DNA from: Opitutaceae bacterium
GTDB taxonomy: Bacteria > Verrucomicrobiota > Verrucomicrobiia > Opitutales > Opitutaceae
Direction: 5' to 3'
Assembly: GCA_016711225.1 (NCBI GenBank)
Contig: JADJTK010000024.1
Span: forward strand, 24,556 to 88,555
Length of the DNA stretch: 64,000 nucleotides
How positions within the stretch are numbered: the stretch's first letter is position 1; each line of letters begins with the position of its first letter. Made by a program: the position numbers and the translations under genes. This document shows, one piece after another, positions 41,334 to 49,777 of the stretch. The notes under the pieces are model-generated. The model was given only the letters and a program-made list of their open reading frames with translations, had not been told where the DNA came from and made no database searches.

Positions 41334-43076
41334 ATGTCTACCACAACCACTGGCGACGCTTCCATTCCCGCTTCGAAACTCGCGAAAAACGAACTCCTCA
41401 AGGAGGCGTATCCCGACCTTTCCGGCCACTTGGCCCCGACTCTCGCCGACCCCGCCGCTGATCACTTTACGGAGGATGATGAGCAGTTTCTGAAATTCCA
41501 CGGGGCCTACCAGCAGGACGACCGCGACAAGCGCAAGACTGGCAAACAATACCTTTTCATGATTCGGGCGCGCATCCCGGGCGGGCGCGTGCCGGCGGCC
41601 CAGTATCTGGCCTTCGATGATCTGGCCGGCCGTTACGGCAACTCCACCCTTCGCGTGACCTCGCGCCAGACCTTCCAGTGGCACGGCGTGGTCAAGTCCG
41701 GCCTCGGCCCGGTGATGCGCGGCATCCACGCGGCTCTGGGTACCACGATCGCGGCCTGCGGCGATGTCGTGCGCAACGTTCTCGCCCCGTCCACCCCGTC
41801 GACCAACCCGTTGCTGCCGCAGCTCTACGCCGACGCTGCGCGACTGTCCGCCGAGCTTGCCCCCAAGCAGACCGCCTACCACGAGATCTGGTTGGGTGAT
41901 ACCGAGCTGAAGTTGCCGGCCGCCGCTGCTGTCGCCGTACCCGAAATCCAAAGCGTTACCCCCGAAGCCGCGACGCCGACCGGTGCCGCCGTCGATCCCC
42001 TCTACGGCCCGACCTACCTGCCGCGGAAGTTCAAGATCGCCTTCGCCGTCGCCCCGCTGAACGACACCGACATTTTCACGAACTGCCTGGGCTTTGTCGG
42101 CATCGCCGATCCCGCCGACCCGGCGCGCCTGCTCGGGTACAACCTGCTCGCCGGCGGCGGCATGGGCACCAGCCACGGCAACAAGGAGACGTTTCCCCGT
42201 CTTGCCGATGTGATCGGCTTCCTGCCTGCAGAGCGCGTGCTCGATGCCGCGCGCACCGTGGTGACGATCCACCGGGATTTCGGAGACCGCACTAATCGCA
42301 AGCATGCCCGCCTCAAATACGTGTTGGCCGAGCGCGGCGTGGAGTGGTTCCGCGCCGAGTTCGCCGCGCGCGCCGGCTTCGCCCTGGAATCGGCCCGGCC
42401 GGCCGTCTTCACCCGCCAGCTCGATCTCTTCGGCTGGCACCCGCAGGCCGATGGTCAACGCTTCCTCGGCGTCTACATCGAGTCGGGCCGCATCAAGGAC
42501 ATCCCCGGCCATGCCCTGCGCACCGCGTTGCGCACGGTCGTCGAACGCTTCGCTCCCGAGGTCCGGCTGACCGTGCAGCAGAATCTGATTCTCGCCGGGG
42601 TGAGCCCCGCCGACGAGGCGGCCATCACCGCAGTATTTGCGCAGCATGGCATCGATCTCGCCCACCAGGGCAGCTCGTTCCGCAAGGCCACGATGGCCTG
42701 CGTCGCGCTGCCGACCTGCGGCTTGGCGCTGGCCGAGGCCGAACGCGTGCTGCCGGTGCTCATCGAGCGCTTTGAGGCGTTGCTGGCCGAGGTGGGCCTC
42801 GCCGAGGAGGAAATCGTCTTCCGCATTACCGGTTGCCCCAACGGCTGCGCGCGGCCGTTCCTGGCCGAAATCGCCCTCGTGGGTCGTGCGCCGGGCAAGT
42901 ACAACCTGCTGCTCGGCGGCAACGAGGCGAGCACCCGGCTCAACCGCCTCTACCGCGAGTCGGTGAAATTTGACGACGTAGTCACCGAGCTCCGCCCGCT
43001 GCTGCAACGCTTCGTGGCGGAGCGCCAGCCCGGCGAGCGCTTCGGTGACTTCATCGTGCGCGCTGTCTTAAACTGA
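41334..43076 (+). CDS. cysI: Assimilatory sulfite reductase hemoprotein (CysI)
   Basis: 580 residues from ATG 41334. It is a nitrite/sulfite reductase of the siroheme-[4Fe-4S] family. Two ferredoxin-like repeats are seen (QYLFMIRARIPGGRVPAAQY; FLGVYIESGRIKDIPGHALR), as is the RVTSRQTFQWHGV siroheme-binding segment. Cluster cysteines are C456-x5-C462 (MACVALPTCGLALAEAER) and C501-x3-C505 (ITGCPNGCARP). It reduces sulfite to sulfide with six electrons. The first of four sulfate-assimilation genes on the plus strand (cysI-cysH-cysD-cysNC). No CysJ flavoprotein is nearby, so the electron donor is unknown. Confidence 0.93.
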   Translation: MSTTTTGDASIPASKLAKNELLKEAYPDLSGHLAPTLADPAADHFTEDDEQFLKFHGAYQQDDRDKRKTGKQYLFMIRARIPGGRVPAAQYLAFDDLAGRYGNSTLRVTSRQTFQWHGVVKSGLGPVMRGIHAALGTTIAACGDVVRNVLAPSTPSTNPLLPQLYADAARLSAELAPKQTAYHEIWLGDTELKLPAAAAVAVPEIQSVTPEAATPTGAAVDPLYGPTYLPRKFKIAFAVAPLNDTDIFTNCLGFVGIADPADPARLLGYNLLAGGGMGTSHGNKETFPRLADVIGFLPAERVLDAARTVVTIHRDFGDRTNRKHARLKYVLAERGVEWFRAEFAARAGFALESARPAVFTRQLDLFGWHPQADGQRFLGVYIESGRIKDIPGHALRTALRTVVERFAPEVRLTVQQNLILAGVSPADEAAITAVFAQHGIDLAHQGSSFRKATMACVALPTCGLALAEAERVLPVLIERFEALLAEVGLAEEEIVFRITGCPNGCARPFLAEIALVGRAPGKYNLLLGGNEASTRLNRLYRESVKFDDVVTELRPLLQRFVAERQPGERFGDFIVRAVLN

Positions 43077-43168
43077 TCCGATCTTTTGGCGCCGGTCCGT
43101 GCCGCGCGGATGTCCTACCCGACACTGCGCGGCGCGCCGGGCGCTGCCATCCGCATCCGACCTGATCC

Positions 43169-43927
43169 ATGCGTTTTCTCGATCCCTATCTCGCCGACAC
43201 CGACCTGACCTCGCTCTCCGCCACCGATCGGTTGCGCTGGGCGTGGGATGCTTTCGGTGACAAGGCGGCGATCGGCACCAGTTTCCAGGGCGCCGGCCTC
43301 GTGGCGATCCACCTCGCCCGCAGCGCCGGGTTGCCGTTTCCGGTCTTCACTCTCGATACCGGCTTGCTGTTCCCGGAGACGGTCGCGCTGAAGAGCAACC
43401 TCGAATCCTTCTGGGGCATGACGATCGAGAAACTGGAGCCGGCGCTCGACGTCGAAGCGCAGGAACGCCACATCGGGCCCGAGCTCTGGCAGACCAATCC
43501 CGATCTCTGCTGCACGCTGCGCAAGGTCGAGCCCCTGCGCCTGCGGCTCGAGTCCGCCGATTGCTGGATCACCGGCCTGCGCCGCGAGCAGTCGGCTGTA
43601 CGCTCCGAAACCGGTGTGCTGGAAAAGCACCAGCTCAACGGAACCGCGGAACGTTTCCTCTGGAAACTCAACCCGTTAGCCGATTGGACGCGCGAAGCCG
43701 TGTGGCAGTTCATCCGCACCCACGGTATCCCGTACAATCCGCTCCACGATCGTGGTTACCACTCGATCGGTTGCTCCGTCTGCACCCGCCCGACCGGGGC
43801 GGGCGGTGACGAACGCGCCGGCCGCTGGACGGGCTTCAACAAGACCGAATGCGGGATTCACACTTTCACCAAAAAAGTCGAGGCTCCGGCCCCTAAACCC
43901 GAAGTGCCGGAAGCTCCCTCGATCTGA
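43169..43927 (+). CDS. cysH: Adenylylsulfate/phosphoadenylylsulfate reductase
   Basis: 252 residues from ATG 43169. A PP-loop-type domain has GTSFQGAGLVAIHLARSAG and FTLDTGLLFPET. Two cysteine pairs, DLCCTLRKVEPL (near residue 112) and HSIGCSVCTRPTGAGGDERAG (near 198), are the [4Fe-4S] ligands that distinguish APS-using and bifunctional reductases from E. coli-type PAPS reductase. The catalytic ECGIH is close to the C-terminus (KTECGIHTF). It forms sulfite from activated sulfate with thioredoxin. The cluster motif suggests APS as substrate, yet an APS kinase domain is encoded two genes downstream. A 20-residue Pro/Ala-rich tail follows. Confidence 0.92.
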   Translation: MRFLDPYLADTDLTSLSATDRLRWAWDAFGDKAAIGTSFQGAGLVAIHLARSAGLPFPVFTLDTGLLFPETVALKSNLESFWGMTIEKLEPALDVEAQERHIGPELWQTNPDLCCTLRKVEPLRLRLESADCWITGLRREQSAVRSETGVLEKHQLNGTAERFLWKLNPLADWTREAVWQFIRTHGIPYNPLHDRGYHSIGCSVCTRPTGAGGDERAGRWTGFNKTECGIHTFTKKVEAPAPKPEVPEAPSI

Positions 43928-43971
43928 TCAATCCGTTCTCAACTCTGCTTCTTCCGCCATCCGTACTTTCC

Positions 43972-44775
43972 ATGGACCATCTCACCAAGCTCGAACAACA
44001 GAGCATTTTCATCTTCCGCGAGGCCTACAACAGCTTCGACTCCATCGTTATGCCGTGGTCGATGGGCAAGGACTCCAACGTCCTGATCTGGCTCGCGAAA
44101 AAGGCCTTTCTCGGCCGCGTGCCGTTCCCGCTGCTGCACATCGACACGACTTACGAGTTCCCGGAAATGTACCAGTTCCGCGAGTGGGCGACGAAGTTCC
44201 ACAACGTCGAGGTGAAGGTCGGCATCAACGAGGACGCTCGCAAGCGCGGCATCGGCTACGAGACGCACGACCCGGTGACCGTGACCCACGAACTGAAGAC
44301 GCTCGCCCTCCAGCGCGCGCTGGCCGAGGGCAAGTGGCAGGCGCTCATTACCGGTATCCGCCGCGACGAGGACCCGACGCGCGCCAAGGAGCGCTACTTC
44401 TCCCCGCGCAATAAGGACAACGAGTGGAACTACAAGGACCAGCCGCCGGAGTTCTGGAACCAGTTCGCCACTCACGTCGGCCCGGGCGAAAACGTCCGCG
44501 TGCAGCCGATCCTCGACTGGACTGAGCTCGACATCTGGCTCTACATCCGCCGCGAAGGTATCCCGATCCCCAGCCTGTATTTCGCCCGGGAGGGCAAGCG
44601 CTACCGCTCGCTCGGTTGCTGGCCGATCACGCACCCGGTGGAGAGCAACGCCGCGACCGTCGACGAGATCATCGAGGAGCTGCGGCATACCAAGACCAGC
44701 GAACGCTCCGGCCGCGCCCAGGACCATGCCGAGCGCAACGCCATGCAGAAGCTCCGCGCCAAGGGCTTCTTCTAG
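43972..44775 (+). CDS. cysD: Sulfate adenylyltransferase subunit 2
   Basis: 267 residues from ATG 43972, 44 bp after cysH. N-type ATP pyrophosphatase motifs: MPWSMGKDSNVLIWLAKKAF (P-loop-like SGGKDS variant with Met-Gly), LHIDTTYEFPEMYQFRE, LITGIRRDEDPTRAKERYFS and RVQPILDWTELDIWLYI. With the CysN GTPase it makes APS from sulfate and ATP. It is cytosolic and the heterodimer partner of the next gene. Confidence 0.95.
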   Translation: MDHLTKLEQQSIFIFREAYNSFDSIVMPWSMGKDSNVLIWLAKKAFLGRVPFPLLHIDTTYEFPEMYQFREWATKFHNVEVKVGINEDARKRGIGYETHDPVTVTHELKTLALQRALAEGKWQALITGIRRDEDPTRAKERYFSPRNKDNEWNYKDQPPEFWNQFATHVGPGENVRVQPILDWTELDIWLYIRREGIPIPSLYFAREGKRYRSLGCWPITHPVESNAATVDEIIEELRHTKTSERSGRAQDHAERNAMQKLRAKGFF

Positions 44776-44902
44776 ATGCGGACTGCGGATTTCGGAGGGC
44801 GGATTGTTCAGACAAACAAAGCCGCGCCCGAAGCCCGCGCCACCCCCGCCCACTGACGACCGTCCACCGATCACCGACAACTGATCCCATCCCTTTCCCT
44901 CC

Positions 44903-46903
44903 GTGTCCTCCTCTTCCGCCAATCCGCAATCCGCAATCCGAACTCCGCAATCTGCCGGGCCCCTCGCGCCGGAGATCGGCTATGTGCCCACGCGCCTCGC
45001 GGCTGACTACTCGATCGCCACGACCGAGACAGCACGTCTCAACGTCGTCGTCGTCGGCCATGTCGACCACGGCAAGTCCACACTTATCGGCCGCCTGCTC
45101 TTCGACACCGGCTCGCTGATGAAGGGCAAGATCGAACAGGTGCAGAAGGCCTGCGCCGCCGAAGGCATGGAGTTCGAATACGCCTTCCTGCTCGATGCCC
45201 TGCTCGAGGAGCAGGAGCAAAACATCACCATCGACACGACCCGCATCCCGTTCCACACGGCCAATCGCGAGTACGCGATCATCGACGCCCCCGGCCACAC
45301 CGAGTTTCTCAAGAACATGGTTACCGGCGCCGCGTCCGCCTCGGCGGCCTTCCTGCTGATCGACGCCCACGAGGGCATCAAGGAACAGTCGAAACGCCAC
45401 GCCTTCCTGCTCTCGCTGCTTGGCGTCGGCCAGCTCGTGGTGCTGGTCAACAAGATGGACCTGGCCGCCTACGGCGAGGCGCGCTATCGCGAGATCGTGG
45501 CCGAGTATTCGGCCTTCCTGGTCACGCTCGGCCTCAAGCCCGCGCATTTCATCCCCGTGGCCGCCAAGCATGGCGACAACATCGCCACGCACAGCGCCCG
45601 CACCCCGTGGTACACCGGCCCGACCGTGATCGAGGCCCTCGACGGTTTTGCCGACATCGACAACCTCTCAGCCAAGCCCCTGCGCTTCATCGTGCAGGAC
45701 GTTTACCGCTGGGACGACAAACGTGTGTTCGCCGGCCGGATCGAGTCGGGCACCGTGAAGGAGGGCGACCGCATCGTCTTTTCTCCCGGCGGCAAGACCT
45801 CCACCGTGGCGAAGATCGAGCGCTGGAGTTCACCCGAACGCACGGAGGCCGAGACGGGGGAATCCGTGGCACTCTCGCTCACCGATCAGATCTTCGTCGA
45901 GCGCGGCCACATCGGCACCCATGAGCAGGACGGCGCCAATGAGAGCCAGCAGTTCCGTGCCCGCATTTTCTGGATCCAGCAGGAGAAGCTCCGCATTGGC
46001 CAACCGCTGACGCTGCGCCTCGTTACCCAGGAGACGCAGGCCGAGGTGATCTCGATCGAGAAGATCGTCGATGCCACCACGCTCAGCGAAGTGAGCCGCT
46101 CCGGGGCCGACGCCCACGTGGCCCGCCACGAGGTCGCCGAGGTCACCTTCCGGACGAAGAAGCCGCTGGCGTTCGACGTCACTGGCTCGATCGCGCCCAC
46201 CAGCCGTTTTGCAATTTACGCCGGCCGTGCCCCCTCGGGCGGGGGCGTGATCCTACCCGGCCGTTACTTCCAGCGAGGCAAGGAGGGCGGCGTGGCGGAG
46301 AACCTTTTCTGGTCCGCCGGTCGCATCACCCGCGCCACGCGCGAAGCCCGCAACGCGCACCCGGGAATGGTTATCTGGCTCACCGGTTTGTCCGGCTCGG
46401 GCAAGTCGACCGTGGCCACCGAGCTGGAGCGCCAGCTCTTTATCTCCGGCCGCCAAGTGTACCTGCTCGACGGCGACAACATGCGCCAAGGCCTCAACGC
46501 AGGCCTGGGCTTCAGCTCTGAAGACCGCACAGAGAACATCCGCCGCGCCGGTGAGGCCGCCAAGCTGCTGGCCGATGCGGGGGTCATTGTGATTACCGCG
46601 TTCATCTCGCCCTTTGCGGCCGATCGTGAGCGGGTGCGCTCGATTCTGCCGGCGAACCGGTTTGTCGAGGTGTACATCAACGCGCCCGTCGAGGTGTGCA
46701 AAACCCGTGATCCGAAGGGTCTCTACGCCCGGGCCGAGCGCGGGGAGATCAAGGAGTTCACGGGTGTCAGTTCGCCGTACGAGGCGCCGGTCAAGCCCGA
46801 GATCGAGTTGCACACCGACCAGGTCACCGCCGATCAAGCCGTCGAGCAGCTCCTCGAGTTCCTTGCGCCGCGTCTGGAGCTCAATCGCGATCCGCAGATC
46901 TAG
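44903..46903 (+). CDS. cysNC: Fused sulfate adenylyltransferase subunit 1 / adenylylsulfate kinase
   Basis: 666 residues from GTG 44903. Residues 35-470 or so are the CysN GTPase, EF-Tu-like: VVVGHVDHGKSTLIGRLLFD (G1), DAPGHTEFLKNM (G3), NKMDL (G4) and two beta-barrels. Residues 480-660 are an APS kinase: WLTGLSGSGKSTVATELERQ, LLDGDNMRQGLNAGLGFS and FVEVYINAPVEVCKTRDPKGLY. GTP hydrolysis drives APS synthesis with CysD, and the kinase makes PAPS. The first 20 or so residues are encoded by a tandem of aatccgc units (about 44919-44957), a repeat that seems to have been drawn into the reading frame. Confidence 0.94.
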   Translation: MSSSSANPQSAIRTPQSAGPLAPEIGYVPTRLAADYSIATTETARLNVVVVGHVDHGKSTLIGRLLFDTGSLMKGKIEQVQKACAAEGMEFEYAFLLDALLEEQEQNITIDTTRIPFHTANREYAIIDAPGHTEFLKNMVTGAASASAAFLLIDAHEGIKEQSKRHAFLLSLLGVGQLVVLVNKMDLAAYGEARYREIVAEYSAFLVTLGLKPAHFIPVAAKHGDNIATHSARTPWYTGPTVIEALDGFADIDNLSAKPLRFIVQDVYRWDDKRVFAGRIESGTVKEGDRIVFSPGGKTSTVAKIERWSSPERTEAETGESVALSLTDQIFVERGHIGTHEQDGANESQQFRARIFWIQQEKLRIGQPLTLRLVTQETQAEVISIEKIVDATTLSEVSRSGADAHVARHEVAEVTFRTKKPLAFDVTGSIAPTSRFAIYAGRAPSGGGVILPGRYFQRGKEGGVAENLFWSAGRITRATREARNAHPGMVIWLTGLSGSGKSTVATELERQLFISGRQVYLLDGDNMRQGLNAGLGFSSEDRTENIRRAGEAAKLLADAGVIVITAFISPFAADRERVRSILPANRFVEVYINAPVEVCKTRDPKGLYARAERGEIKEFTGVSSPYEAPVKPEIELHTDQVTADQAVEQLLEFLAPRLELNRDPQI

Positions 46904-47037
46904 AGAGGAAGCCGGCAAGGAATCCGGCGCAGGCCGGATTCCTCATTTTCTCCGAACGGCGCAGCCGTTCGGGGGCGCAGGGACGGAGCGCAGCTGCAGC
47001 GTTGCCGAGGCCGGTGGGCTGGGGTTGGCTTGCGGCC

Positions 47038-47679
47038 ATGCGAATCCTCGATTCACGCGGGAGCAAGCTGCGGGCGGTGGTACTGCTGGCCGTGATGTGC
47101 GCTGGTTTGCCCCTGTTGCTTGTCGGCTGCGCCCGTTCGGCGAGGATTCGGCCGCTGCCGCCGGAAGCGGTGATCGTGGCCTTCGGCGATAGCCTCACGG
47201 CCGGTTTCGGGGCGGAGGCCGGCCAGGATTACCCAGCGGTCCTGGCCAAGCTTTCGGGCTGGCAGGTGGTCAATGCCGGCGTGCCGGGGGAGTTGTCCGC
47301 GACGGGTCGGGCCCGACTGCCCGGGGTGTTGGAGGAGCATCGTCCTGCGCTTGTCATCCTCTGCCACGGCGGAAACGACATTCTCACTGATGCGGCGGCG
47401 GAGACGATAGCGGCCAACGTCGAGGCAATGATTCAGCTCTGCCGTGCGGCCGGTGCCGACGTGCTGCTGGTCGCCGTGCCGCAGAAGGGGATCTCTCTAA
47501 GCGCCGCCCCGTTCTATGCGGAGTTGGCGAAGACACACGGCGTGCCGTGTGATGAGGCGATCATCGCGCGGGTCTTGCGCAAAGGCTCGCTCAAGAGCGA
47601 CTACGTGCATCCCAACGCCGAAGGCTATGCGCACATCGCTGCCGCCGTCTTCGCCGACCTGCGGCGCGCGCAGCGTTAG
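47038..47679 (+). CDS. SGNH/GDSL-type lipase/esterase lipoprotein (TesA-like)
   Basis: 213 residues from ATG 47038. The N-terminus has a hydrophobic stretch ending in a lipobox (GLPLLLVGCARS). SGNH blocks are IVAFGDSLTAGFGAE (Ser), NAGVPGELSATGR (Gly), ILCHGGNDIL (Asn) and SDYVHPNAEGYAHIA (Asp-x2-His), as in the TesA/arylesterase group. It is likely an envelope-anchored esterase or lysophospholipase; the substrate is unknown. A single gene, 134 bp after cysNC. Confidence 0.87.
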   Translation: MRILDSRGSKLRAVVLLAVMCAGLPLLLVGCARSARIRPLPPEAVIVAFGDSLTAGFGAEAGQDYPAVLAKLSGWQVVNAGVPGELSATGRARLPGVLEEHRPALVILCHGGNDILTDAAAETIAANVEAMIQLCRAAGADVLLVAVPQKGISLSAAPFYAELAKTHGVPCDEAIIARVLRKGSLKSDYVHPNAEGYAHIAAAVFADLRRAQR

Positions 47680-47791
47680 CGCCGTTGGGTGGCGCCGTCT
47701 CAGTCGTCGGGCTTGCGCGAGCGAGGGTTTTCCGGTACGCCTGCCGCTCTCGCCAATCGGAACCAAACGGCGGCCCTCGAATCACAGCATC

Positions 47792-48472
47792 ATGCACACG
47801 CGTTCACTCTTCTCTCTCCTCGTCGCCCTCGTGGCGATTCCGTTCTCCCTCGGCGCCGACGAGCGCAAGCCGCTCGTCACTCAGCTCGAGAGCTGCGAGG
47901 CCATCCTCCAGGAGTTTCAGGCTAGCCCAGAAACGGCGATCCCGGCCCAGGTGCTCAAGCAGGCGAAGGCGATCGTGATCGTGAACGAGTTTCACGCCGG
48001 CCTCATCATCGGCGGCAAAGGCGGCTACGGCGTCGCTTTGGTACGCCAGCCCAGCGGCCGCTGGAGCGTACCGGCCTTCCTCGATGCCGGCGAGGCCAGT
48101 GTTGGACTCCAGGTCGGCGCGAAGTCGGTGAATACCATCTACATCATCAACGACGACGCCGGTGCCCGTCTGCTCTACAAGCCGCGTTTCAACTTCGGCG
48201 TGGATGCCGATGCCGTCGCCGGCCCGCGTTCGGTCGACGTCCAGGAGGCTACGCAGATCATCAAGGCCCCTGTTTTCGTTTACCGGAAGAACACAGGGCT
48301 CTTCGCCGGCACCAAGGTGAAGACCGGCTGGCTTGCCGGGGACAACAACAGCAACCGCATCTATTATCAGTCGCTGCGCACCATGCCGGAGCTCCTTTTC
48401 TCCGAATGGGTCAAGCCGCCGCAAGAAGCGCAGGACTTGATGACCGATGTCGAGCGGTTCGCCGGCAACTGA
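47792..48472 (+). CDS. Lipid-binding SYLF-domain protein
   Basis: 226 residues from ATG 47792 with a signal peptide (MHTRSLFSLLVALVAIPFSLG). The SYLF/Ysc84 domain covers the rest: IPAQVLKQAKAIVIVNEFHAGLIIGGKGGYGVALVRQ (two pieces of one motif), GRWSVPAFLDAGEASVGLQVG, VDADAVAGPRSVDV and KNTGLFAGTKVKTGWLAGDN. Eukaryotic members bind phosphoinositides; bacterial ones are exported lipid-binding proteins of unclear role. It ends in a strong intrinsic terminator at 48504-48533. Confidence 0.9.
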   Translation: MHTRSLFSLLVALVAIPFSLGADERKPLVTQLESCEAILQEFQASPETAIPAQVLKQAKAIVIVNEFHAGLIIGGKGGYGVALVRQPSGRWSVPAFLDAGEASVGLQVGAKSVNTIYIINDDAGARLLYKPRFNFGVDADAVAGPRSVDVQEATQIIKAPVFVYRKNTGLFAGTKVKTGWLAGDNNSNRIYYQSLRTMPELLFSEWVKPPQEAQDLMTDVERFAGN

Positions 48473-48494
48473 GCCGCACGGCGCAGTTTCCGAT

Positions 48495-49244
48495 TCAGAT
48501 TTCGGGCGAGCCCTCTGCTGGCTCGCCCTTTTTGTTGCCCTCTGCGGCGGTCGCCGCCGATTCGGGGCTCGCGAGCGGGTGCACCTTCTTGGCGAAGGCT
48601 TGCCGTAACAGGCGCGAGAGCACCACCGCACCCACGATGCAGCCGAAGGCGGCAAGCACGTAGCCGGGGTGGTCTTGGGTGAGGGCGTCGCCAGCGAGGA
48701 TGTAGCCCAGGGCGATCAGCACCTCGGCAGCCAGCGACACCCAGAAGTATTTCCGAAACGGTACGCGGGCCAGGCCCAGGAGGTAGTTTTGCACCATCAG
48801 CGGGAAGGCGGGCGTGAAACGCACCGCCAGCACGGCCCAAATATGCTCGTCCGCCGGCAGCACCGGTACGGCTCGGTCGCGGCGCGCAAACCAGCGCGAG
48901 ATCCAGTTGTGCAACGGCCCCGCCGCCAGCCAGTAGCCCAAGGAAATATTGACCGCCATCGCCAGCACAATGCCCAACATGCTCGGGATGATGCCATGCA
49001 CCGCTCCGGCCGAAAGGTAGAGCAGGCTGACCGGGAAAAAGGTGAAAGGCAGCAGCGCCACCGCCAAGTAGAACACCGGCCAGGGGAGTCCGCGCATCCA
49101 TGCGGCGGTAGCGTGGAACACGCCCATGACCGCATCGTGGTTCACCTCGTAGGCCCAGAATCCCAACCCCGCGGCCGCCACTAGCCCGAGTACGGCGATC
49201 GCGATCGCGGAAGGTGGTACCAAGGGTTTGGGTGAATAGGACAT
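48495..49244 (-). CDS. TVP38/TMEM64 (DedA-like) membrane protein
   Basis: 249 residues from ATG 49244 (MSYSPKPLVPPSAIAIAV). About six hydrophobic segments surround the VTT/SNARE-associated core: LAVALLPFTFFPVSLLYLSAGAVHG, then GYWLAAGPLHNWISRWFARR, and AVRFTPAFPLMVQNYLLGLARVPFRKYFWVSLAAEV (shown as adjoining parts of the family motif). DedA/TVP38 proteins are lipid scramblases or flippases, or take part in envelope homeostasis. The 3' end overlaps the hairpin that terminates the convergent SYLF gene. Confidence 0.85.
   Translation of the reverse strand: MSYSPKPLVPPSAIAIAVLGLVAAAGLGFWAYEVNHDAVMGVFHATAAWMRGLPWPVFYLAVALLPFTFFPVSLLYLSAGAVHGIIPSMLGIVLAMAVNISLGYWLAAGPLHNWISRWFARRDRAVPVLPADEHIWAVLAVRFTPAFPLMVQNYLLGLARVPFRKYFWVSLAAEVLIALGYILAGDALTQDHPGYVLAAFGCIVGAVVLSRLLRQAFAKKVHPLASPESAATAAEGNKKGEPAEGSPEI
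48504..48533 (+). terminator. Intrinsic terminator of the SYLF gene
   Basis: GGGCGAGCC-ctctgct-GGCTCGCCC is followed by TTTTT: nine perfect GC-rich pairs, a seven-base loop and a T tract, 32 bp after the SYLF stop. It lies inside the last codons of the convergent TVP38 gene. Confidence 0.9.
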
Positions 49245-49777
49245 AGCCCGCGAGCAAACGCCCACGGGTGCTTGGCTGCAAACGCCGTTTGTCGAGGTTT
49301 CCCAAGCCGCGCTGCGCACTCCCGTTTCTCATCAGTTCCGGAGGCTCCGCTATGGTCGTGTAGCGAAACGGCTTCCGTTCCGTGCGGAAGCGAAGCGCTT
49401 CGGCGAGTCTGGCCCGAGGCAGGCGGAAGCGAAGCGCTTCCGCTACGACGGATTCGCGCGATGCCCGATGGGCCCTCTCAGAAATGGAGATTGGCCCCCC
49501 GTAACTCGACCACGCAGCTGAGGGGCCTGTTCGAGCGAGGGCGTGCTTCTGGATAAGGCCTGAAGACAGCTACGCGGAGAGGCTGAACAGCTGCGCCGCC
49601 CACGAGGAGGGACTTCAGCGCGTGGGTCGTTCCTTGAGGGCGACCGACTGGTGTTGTTCCCGGCCCCGCGCAAGCACGACTTCACTCGGTGCGGCCTGAA
49701 GACGCGCACCGCGCGAGGCGACTAAGGGGTTGTCGCGCCGGGCGCCCCCGCCCAACCTCCGTCTCCGACTTGCCTCC
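49245..49777. repeat. Spacer with gcggaagcgaagcgcttccg palindromes
   Basis: About 530 bp without a convincing gene. Two gcggaagcgaagcgcttc units occur (near 49384-49402 and 49430-49445), as does a tagcgaaacggcttccgttcc unit (near 49363-49383). A gctgaacagctgcgcc relative of the 25.9 and 36.3 kb repeats lies near 49581-49597. Confidence 0.65.
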
